Positions 23,972 through 35,646 of a DNA stretch of 64,000 nt are shown piece after piece (position 1 is the first letter of the stretch; every line of letters starts with the position of its first letter). The notes below the pieces were generated by a model that searched no databases, had not been told where the DNA came from, and was given only the letters and a program-made list of their open reading frames with translations. The stretch is from Cunninghamella blakesleeana (taxonomy: Eukaryota > Mucoromycota > Mucoromycetes > Mucorales > Cunninghamellaceae): assembly GCA_017871115.1 (NCBI GenBank), contig JAFCIZ010000011.1, forward strand, positions 79,501 to 143,500. Reading direction: 5' to 3'. Both the position numbers and the translations under genes were made by a program.

Positions 23972-25299
23972 ATGAACCTGAAGAATGATCTCTTGCGTGG
24001 GATACATGATTACGGGTAAAATAAATAAATGAGTAAATATAATAAATAAAAAAGAGATAAAGAAGAATATTTATGAATAAATTATTGTATTAAATATAAG
24101 AAATCAACAACCTTGCTCACTTTATCAACGTATGATAGCACCAATTGATAAAGGTCATGATATCTTGGTTCAAGTTTCATCTGGGTTTGAAAAGGCTTCT
24201 ACTCTTTGCATATTAGCTCTTCAATTACTGGATGATACTATTAAACAACCTCAAGTAATTATTCTAACTTCTACATATGAAATGGCTTATGTTCTTCAAA
24301 ATAATATGAATATATTTGGTAAATATATGAATATAAAATGTTATATTTGTACTAATATGAGGAAATCAAACGACAATACAATACAGCAGCAACTACATGA
24401 ACAAGAATATCAAATAATAGTGGGTACACCTGGTCATATTTACGAAAGAATAAGACGTCGTGCTCTTAAAACTGATTTAATCAAACTGTTGATATTAGAT
24501 GAAATGGACGAAATGATATTATCTTATCAATTAGGTGATATTATTAATAGTATATTTCATTATTTACCTAAAGATCATCAAATAATTGCCTTTTCTACAT
24601 CGGTACCTGCCGCTCTCACTGATATAATGAAGAACCAATGGATGCGTGATCATATCCATATTTTAAAACAACAACAGCTACAATCACGGCAATTGCAACT
24701 GGAAGGAGTAAAACAATATTATATTTTAATAGATAAAGAGGAATGGAAGTTGGAAACATTTTTTGATTTATGGAATGAAATAACACTTCCACCACGTGTT
24801 ATTATATTTTGTAATACTTCTAAAAAGGTAGACTGGCTTATTGAGCAACTTGGTCAACTTCATATTCGTATTATTACTTTAAATAATACAAATGATAACC
24901 TTCACAATGAACACGATAATAAAATAAACGAGTTTTATACAGGATCTAATTGTTTATTGATTACTACGGATACATGGGTTAAACATATTGACATCAAAAG
25001 GATACCACTTATCATCAAGTAATATACGAATATAGATATAAATTTATATAGATAATTATAAATAAGAAAATATTAATGAAGGTGACAACAATTGTTTTTT
25101 ATCTTTATTTTATTTTTTTTCTCCAACTAGTTTTGATTTACCTTTAAGCTGCGAAGCTTATATTCGTCGTATTGACGGTGGACATAAATGTGTGATTATT
25201 AATTTTATTATCAATGAAGATGTACAAATAATACGCAATATTGAAAGACTTTATAATATTGTTATGGAAGATTTACCAATGGACATTAGTAATATGTAA
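23972..25299 (+). CDS. Degenerate eIF4A-like DEAD-box protein (probable pseudo-helicase)
   Basis: Three exons, 23972-24015, 24101-25018 and 25131-25299, giving 376 aa. It aligns without gaps to the eIF4A pattern from LKNDLLRGIHDYG through to the C-terminal MEDLPMDISNM. Key motifs are altered: Walker A reads SGFEKAST instead of SGTGKTAT, motif Ia STYEMA instead of PTRELA, motif II DEMD instead of DEAD, motif III STS instead of SAT, and motif VI RRIDGGHK lacks the arginines of HRIGRxGR. The frame is nevertheless intact across three exons. The core of both RecA domains is kept, so I infer an expressed but ATPase-dead paralogue; early pseudogenisation is the alternative. The ATG at 23972 removes about 25 residues compared with eIF4A, and an upstream first exon is possible. 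Confidence 0.78.
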
Positions 25300-26520
25300 G
25301 CTTCAGGAACCGTAAAATTCATTTTTTACCAAGAAATTTTAGAAGTAATGGAGTTTGAAATTATTACTACACTAGCTTAACTGGCTCTAACTCCAATCCT
25401 AAGTTAAAGCAATGAAGCTAGGAATATGATATTACAGTTGTTTATATTATCCAAATTATACGACTGTAACACTGATTACATATATAATGAACATAGAAAT
25501 TTGATTTTTAATATAGCTGCCTAACGCTATTCAAATATAAATTTAAAAAAATTAATAAGAAACAAAAAAAAAAAAAAAAAAATAAGAATAGTTTATTAGA
25601 TGCTATATCCTTCTCCCCCAATAAATAATTATCATTTTCATACATAAAAAAACTAAATATTTTTGTCCACAATTATAATTTTATATTTGTGGTTGAAAAT
25701 TATTTATTAAAGAATAATGGAATTATAAATATGTTTGCTTTAAAAATAATAAGATATAAAAGTAAAAAACAGATAAATAGAGAAATATCAAAACAGTAAC
25801 TTTTTTTTTTACCAAAAGTATATAAATATGATAAATTTCTCGATTTTAACATTTTATATTTTGGAATTTATAATAATATAATAATAAAAATATAACAAAG
25901 TTAATTGTAACAATTTTCCTACAATATATTTTTCTTCAATTATTGCTTTGTACAAAATAAACATTCTCTAGCTCTAGTATTTTCTTTAATTTTTTTAGAA
26001 ACCTTAGCATTGTTTGTATGCTTGAGTTTACTTCATTTATTGTGATCTCCTAAGGAAATAACATTAAAAAAAGTGTACGTATTATTATTTTATTAAAAAA
26101 TAAAAAGATATAATTTACAGCGAATAGCTATTATTGATACCAATAGTCTGTTACCATATAGTTTCAAGGAATATAAAAATACAATAAACGTTATTTTTCT
26201 ACAATATTAAAACATGAAGAGAAAAAGTTTTTTAAAATAAGATAACGTCCTCATATTTAAAAAGCATTTTTTTTTGCTTTTTTTTTTTTAAAAAAAAAAG
26301 TACAATGTTTTATTTATGCAAAAAATTTTTTACTAGCAAAAAAATTAAAAATAATAATAACAAACAAATAAAAAAAATTGACCGAAACAATGATAATAAA
26401 ATTAATGGAATAGTTATTATAATTATATTTATTAAAAAAAAAAAATACTACACTTTTTTTTAAAGGTTGTTATTCATTTGATATAAAAATAAGTATACGT
26501 AAATTCAGCTACTATTATTA
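25300..26520. other. Intergenic
   Basis: Very AT-rich spacer with several poly-A runs. No coding or RNA signal recognised. Confidence 0.5.
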
Positions 26521-26853
26521 CTATTGATTTGCTTTGCAAAGAAAATATTGACAAACACCGTCCACAATTTTAGAAGAACCATTAATGGTTTGTTCGAATT
26601 TACAAGGGGTACCATCAGGAACAACAACGCCTTTAAATTTACCTTTTGAATCTTTACAAGATACACCAAGACATTTTTCAACATATTTATTATCTTTCTT
26701 AGGGTTATCCAGTACTAATTTATAACCTTCTCCACACTGTCTTTCCGCAACTTCTAACCATTTAGCATTGATGCTTGGTATTTGACTTTGTGATGCTTGA
26801 ACTACAAGTTGATAAGTGAATAAACAACAAATAGTGTAAACATATAATTTCAT
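26521..26853 (-). CDS. Small secreted cysteine-rich protein (110 aa)
   Basis: Intronless minus-strand frame. The start MKLYVYTICCLFTYQLVVQA is a signal peptide (cleavage near QAS). The mature part carries six cysteines (RQC, EKC, VSC, TPC, GVC, FLC) and a DGTPC...VDGVCQ pattern reminiscent of the cysteine-rich modules that follow metalloprotease domains, or of small knottin-like proteins. No catalytic motif is present. It lies about 1.3 kb from the I36-type array and, like it, is on the minus strand. It is probably secreted; partner and function are unknown. Confidence 0.72.
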   Translation of the reverse strand: MKLYVYTICCLFTYQLVVQASQSQIPSINAKWLEVAERQCGEGYKLVLDNPKKDNKYVEKCLGVSCKDSKGKFKGVVVPDGTPCKFEQTINGSSKIVDGVCQYFLCKANQ

Positions 26854-28167
26854 TTTACTACGAATACTATTATTAAGAAAAGAAATAGAGTAAAAAAAAG
26901 AAAAAAAATGAAAAAAAAGACATTCATTTTTTATATGAAAGATATTGATAATCTCCTTTGGGACATTACTTTTGTATTTGTTTATTCTTTAATTTAACAT
27001 AAGAAAGGAAGGCGCCCTTCTTATCAAGTCACAATATATAATGAAGTTTAACTATTTTCATATTTTGATTGATTATAATCAAATTTTAAAGAGATAAATT
27101 ATGAAACATGATAGAAGTAAAACAGTGTATTACTATTTTTTATTATTGTTTGTTTGTTTGAATAAAGAATATATATATATAATAAATCCTAGCTTTTTTT
27201 TAATAAAAAAATTATGCCAACTAAATAAAATAATCATATATATATTATGCATAGTCGCATAGTTATTATTAACTTTATACATACAACCATACCTTAATAA
27301 AGCCCATCATATGTACTATCTATTTCTTTCTTATACTATGTTCCCTTATCCCTTTTTTAAAAATAAAATAATGGCAAAAAAAAAGATATAATTATCAACA
27401 ATTTATACCAATAAATGTACTTGAATAAAATAAATATTTTACTAGAAACGACTAATTTAGCATGTTATAACCACTTTAAAAAAAAAGGATTTTATAAAAA
27501 AAGCTATGTATTACATTATTTAATTTATTTAACCTGACACCAATATTTTACTAATTCATGTATATATATCAAATTAAAATGTTAATACAAGTTGATAATT
27601 CCAGACGATTTTTTACATATCTTGCATTTATCCCTATTAATCGATTTTTTTTTTTTTTTTTTTTTTTTTACTAGCTCGTAGGTAAATAATTATCCATAGT
27701 ATACACAAGCATCGCTCATTCTTGAATACTTTACGTTTTATTTTTTATTTTAGCTGCGACCATGCTCATTTTTTTAACTTTGTAAATATATTTTACCTAA
27801 TAATATGCTACCCTGCTTTACTATTTTTACCAAATAAAATTAAATACGAACTTGTAATATATATGAAGATCATTTAATTTTTATTTTTTTTAATTTTTTC
27901 TATTTTGTATAGCCAATGCAAATAGGTTGCTTCTTTTTTAGTAGCCTTAATTTGTGATATAAACATAATTATATTTACTTTCTTTTTTTTTCATTAGTAA
28001 ATTTATGTTGGACTGCAGCATTGAAATTGTTTAAATATTTATATCTTATTTTACTTTTTTTTGTATTAGAACTGAGATGCAATAACAAAAAGGCTACCTA
28101 AACCATATGTATATTTTATTAAATGGGGTAAGCTTTTAAGTACGAGAAATACAATAATAATATTATA
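26854..28167. other. Intergenic, including the 3' flank of the first I36 duplicon
   Basis: AT-rich. From about 27670 to 28160 the sequence is a diverged copy of the 3' flanks of the neighbouring I36-type genes (for example TAATATGCTACCCTGCTTTACT against TAATATGCTACTTCACTCTA near 28980), so the duplicated unit extends well beyond the coding region. Confidence 0.6.
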
Positions 28168-28524
28168 TTAACAATTCATAACCCATTTATGTGAAGCACC
28201 ACTGTCATTTGCAAGACTATTAGATGCAACTTCTTGTCCAGGTCCCAAACAAAGAACAACTTTCCCTCCAAAATGTGGCTCAGAGTATATCTCAACATGA
28301 TCCTTTATACCCGGACCCGATATACCATGATTTGCCCATGAACTATCGTTATCAGTTATAGGATCCTCCCACCATTCATCGTCGCCACTCCAATTGGTTC
28401 TTTGACCTTCAAAATTTGCATCTGTCCATGCACAAAATTCACCTGGTGGGCAATCAGCTGCTAAACTTGCTCTTACAAAAAAGAGAGTGGATAGTACTGT
28501 AATGCTGATTAGTTTGGTGAACAT
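28168..28524 (-). CDS. Secreted peptidase-inhibitor I36-like protein, copy A (118 aa)
   Basis: Signal peptide MFTKLISITVLSTLFFVRASLA, then a domain of about 96 aa with the layout of peptidase inhibitor family I36 and related beta/gamma-crystallin-like small proteins: CPPGEFCAW, FEGQ, W...WWEDP, NDSSWANHGISGPG, VEIYSEPHFGG, CLGPGQ, ASHKWVMNC. Four cysteines fit two disulfides. In bacteria I36 members inhibit metallopeptidases; whether this one inhibits a protease is inferred only from fold similarity. It is the first of four tandem units, and the 5' flank is nearly identical to that of copy B, so regulation is probably shared. Confidence 0.8.
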   Translation of the reverse strand: MFTKLISITVLSTLFFVRASLAADCPPGEFCAWTDANFEGQRTNWSGDDEWWEDPITDNDSSWANHGISGPGIKDHVEIYSEPHFGGKVVLCLGPGQEVASNSLANDSGASHKWVMNC

Positions 28525-29291
28525 TATTTTTTTAATTAAAAAAGAGTGTATTTTAAACTATATTGAAGTAGAAGAAATAAAAAATAAAAAATAAAAATGT
28601 TTTTTTATACTTTTTTTTTTTTTTTTTGGTTATCGTAAGAGTAACTGCCACCTGCGTTTATTTTTTATATTTTTTATATTTTTGAGGGGTAAATGCATAC
28701 TTATTTTAAAAAAAAAAACAAGCATTACAAATAATTCTCCTTATTAAATTTTTTAGAGTATACTTGTCTAGTTTTTCTGATGCTATATGTAGATAATGCT
28801 TTTATCTGTAGAAATATCAACTGATATTTTGGTATATGTGTAGTGGATTCTTATTATTATTATATATCAAAAAATAGGAATAAAGATAAACCATTCTAAA
28901 ATTGGGCATATTAATATAACTTTTTTTTAAGCTGTAGTCATACTGGTATTTTAATTTTTTAAATTCCTTCACTTTATAATATGCTACTTCACTCTAATGT
29001 GTTTACTAGGTAGTAAGCTAATACCAAACTACAGTAAATATATACAAATCATATATTTTTTTATTTTTTTACAATTAACATATAGTAATCTCTTTTTGAT
29101 CATCTTAACTTGTAATATATAAGCAAATTTGAATATATTAACTTTTTTTTTTTCGTTAATAAACATGTGTAAGTTTGAGGTACAACGATAAAATAATTAT
29201 TAAATACGTATGTATATTTTATTAAATGGGGTAAACTTATAGTTTGAAAAATAAATAATATAATATTAAGCTAAAAGATAGTGATGCTATA
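28525..29291. other. Spacer between I36 copies A and B
   Basis: Part of the tandem duplicon: the 5' flank of copy A (28545-28680) and the 3' flank of copy B (28700-29290). Both are alignable to the corresponding flanks of the other units. No separate gene. Confidence 0.6.
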
Positions 29292-29648
29292 CTAACAACT
29301 CATAGCCCATTTATGTGAAGCTCCTTTTTTGCTTGCACCTATATTACTTGCAACTTCTTGTCCAGGTGCTAAACAAAGAACGGGTTTTCCTACCCAGTTT
29401 GGCTCAGCGTATATTAAAACATGATCCTTTACACCTGGACCTGATATACCATGGTTTGCCCATGAATTATCGTTACCAGCTATAGGATCCTCCCACCATC
29501 CATCGTCGCCACTCCAATTGGTTCTTTGACCTTCAAAATTTTCATTTGTCCATACACAAAACTCACCTGGTGGGCAATCAGCTGCTAAACTTGCTCTTAC
29601 AAAAAAGAGAGTGGATAATACTGTAATGTTGATTAATTTGATAAACAT
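29292..29648 (-). CDS. Secreted peptidase-inhibitor I36-like protein, copy B (118 aa)
   Basis: Same length and architecture as copy A (signal peptide MFIKLINITVLSTLFFVRASLA; CPPGEFCVW, FEGQ, WWEDP, NDNSWANHGISGPG, VLIYAEPNWVG, CLAPGQ, ASHKWAMSC). Differences cluster in the loop after VxIY and before the final ASHKW, consistent with a conserved scaffold and variable contact loops. The four cysteines are conserved. Its 5' flank (29660-29740) repeats that of copy A. Confidence 0.8.
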   Translation of the reverse strand: MFIKLINITVLSTLFFVRASLAADCPPGEFCVWTNENFEGQRTNWSGDDGWWEDPIAGNDNSWANHGISGPGVKDHVLIYAEPNWVGKPVLCLAPGQEVASNIGASKKGASHKWAMSC

Positions 29649-30434
29649 TTTTTTTTAACTAAAAAAGAGTGTATTTTAAACTATATTGAAGAAGAAATAA
29701 AAAATAAAAAATAAAAATGTTTTTTTATACTTTTTAACTTTATTTTTTTTTTTTTTTGGTTAATGAAAGAGTAACTGCCACCTGCATTTATTTTTATTTT
29801 TTTGAGGGGTAAACACACATATTTTAAAAAAGCTAGTATTACATAAAAACCAATTTTTAAATTTCTAAAACATACATGGTGAGTTTATCCTGATGATAGC
29901 ATGTATAAAGTAAATTATCTGTAAAAGCATCGATTATTGTTTTGATATCAATGCATTCAATTATTATTATTTATCAAAAAAGGGGAGTGAAGATGATCCA
30001 TACTCAAATTGGATATATTAATAGTTTTTTTTTTTTTTATTTAGCCCTGCCCATGTTAATTTTTTTAATTTTGAAAATATCATTACTTTATAATATGTTA
30101 TTCTAATATTTTTGCTGGTTAGAATTAACTAATAAACTATCATATATATATTCACTCAATTTTTTTAATAAACAGGACGTTTTTTTAAACTACCTCAATT
30201 TGAGTATAAATATATTTTAGTTGACTTTCTTTTTTCATTAATAAATATGTGTCAAGTTGAAGTGGATTAAAATTATCTAAAAATTTTAGTCGTACACTTT
30301 TTTCTTTTTTGGTAAAGGAAATGAGGCATAGTAATAAAAAATTATTAAAAATGTATATATATTTTATTAAAAAAGATAAACTTATAGTTTAAAAAATCAA
30401 TAATATATAATAAAAAGTTAAGAGATAATAATGC
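29649..30434. other. Spacer between I36 copy B and broken copy C
   Basis: Continuation of the tandem duplicon flanks (5' flank of B, 3' flank of C), with long T runs. No separate gene seen. Confidence 0.55.
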
Positions 30435-30760
30435 TATATTAACAACTGGTAGTTCATTCATATATATCCCCATAATTATCTGCATTTTTTTACTTGTAAC
30501 TTCTTGTCCAGGTGCCAAACAAAAAACAAGACTCCCTTTAAGACTTGACTCATAGTATATTTTAACATAGTCCTTTGCACCCGAAGATGGCTTACCATGA
30601 TCTGCCCATTAACTACTCTGTCCAACTATATTATCACTACATCATATTATCTCATTATCAAAATTGGCTCTCCAATCTTGTTAATCTGGTTCCGATCATA
30701 CACAAAGAGTCTTCTGGGCAATCAGCTGTTAAGCTTTTTTTTCATAATTTTACAATAATA
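30435..30760 (-). pseudogene. I36-like pseudogene, copy C
   Basis: Minus-strand relic that still shows the equivalents of the CLAPGQ region, the DHV/GPG region (near 30560-30600), the NWSG region and the CPPG/signal-peptide junction (near 30715). Start codon and reading frame are lost. The downstream flank keeps the unit-typical GTAG.TGC.ATCTGCATCTA sequence near 30785. Confidence 0.75.
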
Positions 30761-30904
30761 AATCTTATTTTTCAATTATGCAAGGGGTAGTTGCTATCTG
30801 CATCTATTTTTTTTTATTTTTTTAAATGACACACAAATGTACCTTAAAAAACTGGTATTACATTAAATTCTTCCCTTTTGGATTTTTTAAAATGCATTTT
30901 TAAC

Positions 30905-30936
<32 letters not shown>

Positions 30937-31059
30937 GGTAAATGAAATGAAATACAACAAAAAAAAAACTTATTAAGAGCATATGTATACTTCATTAAAT
31001 AAAATAAACTTATATTTTAAAAATTCAATGATATTATATAAAATTAAAAGATAACAACG

Positions 31060-31410
31060 CTATACCAGCATTTTTCAACCAACATATGTGAGGCCCCTCT
31101 ATCCTTTGCAGCGGTCTCTCCCAAATTTTCCACCTAGTGCTAAAAAAAACAGTGACATTGTCATCCTCATCGAATATTTTAACGTAAGGCACTGTACCTG
31201 GACCTTCTATAAATGTATTTACTCATGTGCTATCTTTACCATTTATATCATTCTCTCAATGGTCCTCTCTACCACTAAAAACGGCTCTATAACCTTAAAA
31301 ATTTGTCTCAGTCCATACACAAAGGCAGTCTTCCAGGCAAGACGTCTGCGCTAAACTTGTTCTAGTAAGAGACCAAATAATACTGTAACACTCATTAATC
31401 TAGTTAACAT
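31060..31410 (-). pseudogene. I36-like pseudogene, copy D
   Basis: The start codon (31408-31410) and the beginning of the signal peptide are kept (MLTRLMSVTVLFG), but a frameshift brings a stop codon after about 19 codons. Downstream, parts of the domain are recognisable in different frames (AGTCCATACACAAA region, GGACC and CCTGG.ACCTTC regions, ACATATGTGAGGC at the C-terminal end). Fourth and last unit of the tandem array. Confidence 0.75.
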
Positions 31411-32047
31411 TTTATTTTTTATAAAAAGGATAGATTTTAAAACATATTAAAGAAAGAAAAAAATAGAATAAAAAAAAAGTGCCTTTTTTTTGCATTTTTA
31501 TAATAATAAACCTTATTTATCAATTATGCAAGGAGTAGTCACCATCTGCATCTATTTTTTTATTTTTTTACGTACACGTAAGCGTACTTTAAAAAAAACT
31601 AATATTACGTTAAATTCTCCTCATTGAATTTTTAAACTTCATCTGATTAGTTTATTCTGACGAGCACATTTACCCTTAGCAGCTTCAGCAAATGATTTGA
31701 TAACAATGTACTGATATTACTCTTATTACTATTCAAAAAAGAGAAAGAAAGATAAAATAGACTAAAACTGGGTATATATACGTAACTTTTTATTTTTTTT
31801 TGGTTGATAAAGCGATTTACCTTGCTATATATTATTTATTACTAGTACATTTAAAAATTAAATTCCGAAACATCTTTTCTATATACAGCAGCTATGATAA
31901 AAAAAATACTAAAATAAAATAGAACTAAAACAACTAAAAATTAAGAACATTACTCTATATAAAGATATCATCAATGTATTTTTGAAAAAAACTTGAATAT
32001 ATGCTTCTTCTTTCATTTATTTTTTGTATTTTGTAATAAAAAAAAAA
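31411..32047. other. Intergenic
   Basis: The first 200 bases are the duplicon 5' flank of copy D (conserved promoter-like sequence near 31425-31480 and the GTAGTCACCATCTGCATCTA end). The remainder is an AT-rich spacer before the CVNH gene. Confidence 0.5.
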
Positions 32048-32365
32048 ATGTCATTATCTTTAAATGATGCAAAAGATTTTAAAATAGTAGATGGTCGTTT
32101 ACTAAGTGCTGATCTTAAAAATAATCAAGGTGAATATGTGAAAGCATCAATTGAATTAAATCTTATTACTGGTAATCTAAATAGTCAATGCGAATGGGAT
32201 GGGAATCCTTTTACTAAAGCTATTCAAAATCCAGAAGTAGTCTTGGAAGGTGGATTACCTTATCTTAAAGCAACGTTTACATCTAATGATGGTAAACCTT
32301 CTCCTATACGATTGATGTTGTCTGAAAAAATAACAAACGATGGTGGAAAATTTAGAGTCTTATAA
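32048..32365 (+). CDS. Cyanovirin-N homology (CVNH) domain lectin-like protein (105 aa)
   Basis: Intronless. The ATG at 32048 is preferred over 32024 because the domain starts directly at MSLSLNDAKDFKI. The sequence has the two-repeat CVNH pattern: AKDFKIVDGRLLSADLKNNQGE...SIELN....NGNL-like, then NPEVVLEGGLPYLKATFTSNDG..SPIRLMLSEKITNDGGKF. Length, about 105 aa, is right for a single fungal CVNH domain. Fungal CVNH proteins bind mannose-type glycans; sugar specificity here cannot be judged. No cysteine pair of the cyanobacterial type is present (only one Cys) and no signal peptide is seen, so a cytosolic location or unconventional export is inferred. Confidence 0.85.
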   Translation: MSLSLNDAKDFKIVDGRLLSADLKNNQGEYVKASIELNLITGNLNSQCEWDGNPFTKAIQNPEVVLEGGLPYLKATFTSNDGKPSPIRLMLSEKITNDGGKFRVL

Positions 32366-32659
32366 AATACAATACATCATCATTCTTGTATCTCGATTGT
32401 GTAATATAATTAAAATAAAATCAATTTATTTATTTATTGGAAAATAATAATTATAGTAATAATAATAATAAAAATGTTTATATAAATATATATTTAAAAT
32501 GTATATACAGTTTTCATGTATTAAAAATAATATATATATATATATATATATATGTAGAGAAAAAAGGAAATCAAAATCAATATAGGTTGAATGTATACAA
32601 TAACAAAAAAAAAAAAAAATATGTTTGTATTTATATATGTATATGTATATATTTATATA

Positions 32660-34452
32660 TTAATCAGAAGCTAGTAAAGGTGCACGTTCATCTTCTTCAA
32701 TTTCATCTTCAGTAGTGAATGGCCATTTTAATACACCATTAAAGTAGAAAGTACCAATTACCATCACAGTAAAACCAACGACTTGAATCCATGAGAAATG
32801 CTCCCATCCCAAATAAAGAGAAACCATCCAAATAAACAATGTACTATATAGATAATAGATTAAAATATTATTATTATTATTCAAATCCTATTATATCTTT
32901 TATTCTTTCCCTTTATTTTCATTTTTTATTTACTTACCGAGATGTATCAATGGTAGATCTTGCTGTAGCAGAGATGGTATCAGTAATAGTAAGCCCAAAC
33001 CAATTAAAGAAAGCAATAGTAAAACTAATAGCAATACCCGTTTGCCAAACACCGGGATGATCAAAGAAATCATGGAACCCTTGATACATATTAAAGAAGA
33101 TGGATTGATCACGGAATAAAACATGTAAAATAGGTAAAGCAGAAAGAACTGAAATTACACCAAACGAACCTTCCAATCCAACAGCTTTTAAAGGAGTCAC
33201 TTGATAATGTGCTAAAATCTTTTCTTCCACAACAAATTGAGTGGCAGTAAAAATTTGTGCACCCAAAACCAATAATACACCAATAAAGGAATGCCAATCC
33301 AATTCACCATTATCGCCTTCAATCATGTCACCATTTTCATTCATACTAGGTTGCTTTTGGGGAATTAAAACAGAAGATAAGCCAACAATTCCAACCCCTA
33401 AAACTACCATAAATAAGGAAAACCACTCAAAAACACGTAATTTACGATGTAAAAATAAATAACTAAAAATCCCTGTAAAGATCACCACAGCACCACGTAA
33501 CATTTGATAAATACTTGCTGATGTTAAAATTAAACCTACATTCATCAACTATTATATATATAAAGGAAAGTGGAGGAAGTTAAAGATGACAGATTAGTCA
33601 CATATTTCCTTTTTAAGAATATATCCCTATATATATAACTATGTCTCTATCTATATGTCCATTCATCTATTATTATTATTTTTATTATTATTATTGTTAC
33701 ATACAGTAGTAGCGGTTAAATCACATAATGTTGGAATCCAAAATAATAAACTTTTAATACCACGTAATGGAGGTAAATGATTTGTTGTACTATTAGGTTG
33801 TTGATGGTGAATAGTTTGATAGGATATATCATCTACGATCACAGAAGCATCTAATTGTTGAACAGAAGAAGGTGGAGCAATCTTTTTTTGCTGTTTTTCT
33901 AATTGATGTCGTCTATTTCTTTGCCATTTTTGATAAAGATAAACGGACCATACTAACATTTCACCAATAAACATATTTAATCTACAAAATCAAAAAGAGA
34001 GTAAGTGTACGGAATTCTATCACTTAATAATACCATTATTGTTGCTAATTTCTCTTATTCTTGCCCTTTTTATTTATTCCTTTTTCCTTTTTGCTCTTTT
34101 ATTTTTTATTTATAACAATAATAGTAATATTAACTTACGTTTGCCATACTGGTTGTTCAAAATATCTTCTTTGTTTAGGATCTGGATCTTGACAATTCTC
34201 TACACATTGCATATCTTGGTATTTATTTAAAATGGTATTACAGACACCTTTTTTAAAATAAAACATAATAAAATAGTAATAATTATTATTATAATACTAT
34301 ACTAATACTAACATTCAATGACAAATATAATCTATTATTTTTATTATTATTATTATAGTGTACTTACCAGAAATTAACATCCCAACAACGAGGATTAATG
34401 TCGTAGTAGATTTACTCGTTTTTGCATTAGTTGGAGCTGATGACGAAGGCAT
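32660..34452 (-). CDS. SLC35F6-like drug/metabolite-superfamily transporter
   Basis: Five exons on the minus strand: 34368-34452, 34139-34247, 33705-33981, 32938-33548 and 32660-32843. The frame closes and yields 421 aa. About ten hydrophobic helices are visible, with the SLC35F-type signature around DLTATT-LMNVGLILTSASIYQMLRGA (exon 3/4 junction), then FTGIFSYLFL and the second repeat FSYLF...GLSSVLIP. A polar loop rich in Gln/Ser sits between helices 2 and 3, and the C-terminus carries acidic residues and ends APLLASD, possibly a lysosome/vacuole sorting type signal. Human SLC35F6 is an endolysosomal/mitochondrial membrane protein of unsettled substrate, so substrate is not assigned. Confidence 0.88.
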
Positions 34453-35646
34453 AATTGTATATTAAAAAAAAAAAAAAAATAAAGAAAGAAAAGAAATATA
34501 TTTATATACTACCGGTCAATTTATTTTATTTTATCTTTTTTAAATAAAAAAAGCTCCTATTTTTTAAAAAAGGAAATAAAAAATAGGGTTCGCCAATCAC
34601 CAATAAAATTACATCATAATGAATTCATTTCACACAAAATTATTAAAAACCAGCCACATACACGAAGAGCAATCGCTATTATAATGAAATGATTATCAAA
34701 ATATTACATTTAAAAAAGATTCATTTTTTTATATTTCTTTATAATTTTCAATCGTTATAAACACAAAAACTAAAATATTTATAAAGAAAAAAGAAGATCA
34801 CTGGCATAATTGAATACCTTAAAAGGTAATAGATAATGAAAATAAAAATATTTGTTTCTTTTAAAGTTTGCATGAGTTTACCAATCATGTTAATGGCGTG
34901 ATCATGTGAGATATCATTCTTTTTTGAACTACTATTCATTTATTTATTAAAATCACTAAAAACATAATAATGATAATAGTAATAAATAGAATGATAGTAA
35001 TAACTATAGTAATAAATAGAATGATAATAATAAATAAATAAAGATATGCAGTTATATATATGCTATGTAATGATAATAGAAAATTATTTCGTGTGCATAC
35101 AACTAAAAATAAAACCAGCGTGTGTAGAACTATTTTTAAACCCCATCCCTTTCCGCTTAATCTTTTTTGTTCATCGTCATTAAAAAGTGCCCCTTTCGAG
35201 GGTACTAATTGTTCATTCATGTAACCTACCCAAGTCTATAAAACTAAAGCCAATACAATTTTCATTTATAGAACCAGTAATGTATTTATAAAATTTGTGC
35301 CTACTGCATAATAATAATCATCCTGGTTCATTTAAATAACATTAGATATGTAATCTTCCATTTTGTATGAACTTTTATTGGTATTATCGCATTAAATATT
35401 TTTTTTGATCTATCATTTACCTAATAAATGATCCAATTTCGAACTTGTTTTCATTATTATCCCACCATCATCGTATATATCCAAATAAATAAAAACAACA
35501 ACAGTAAACAATAAAAAGTTAATGATTTATCCTATTCTTTATTTACATAAATAATGCTAAAAAAAAAGAGAGAAAGAATGGGAAAACACCGTCCTTCTTC
35601 ATCATCTTCTTCCTTTTGTATTCATTATATATATATCGTCACACTT
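34453..35646. other. Intergenic between the transporter and TAF9 genes
   Basis: AT-rich. Two short minus-strand frames start at 35220 (MNEQLVPSKGALFNDDEQ) and 34939 (MNSSSKKNDISHDHAINM). Their first 30 codons look protein-like, but each runs into low-complexity hydrophobic sequence and I could not join them by valid splice sites. A small unrecognised gene is possible; I do not call one. Confidence 0.4.

Noticed and set aside
34748..35220. Two small minus-strand frames upstream of the transporter gene
   Set aside because: The starts look protein-like but run into low-complexity hydrophobic sequence, and no valid splice joins them; left as unresolved intergenic.
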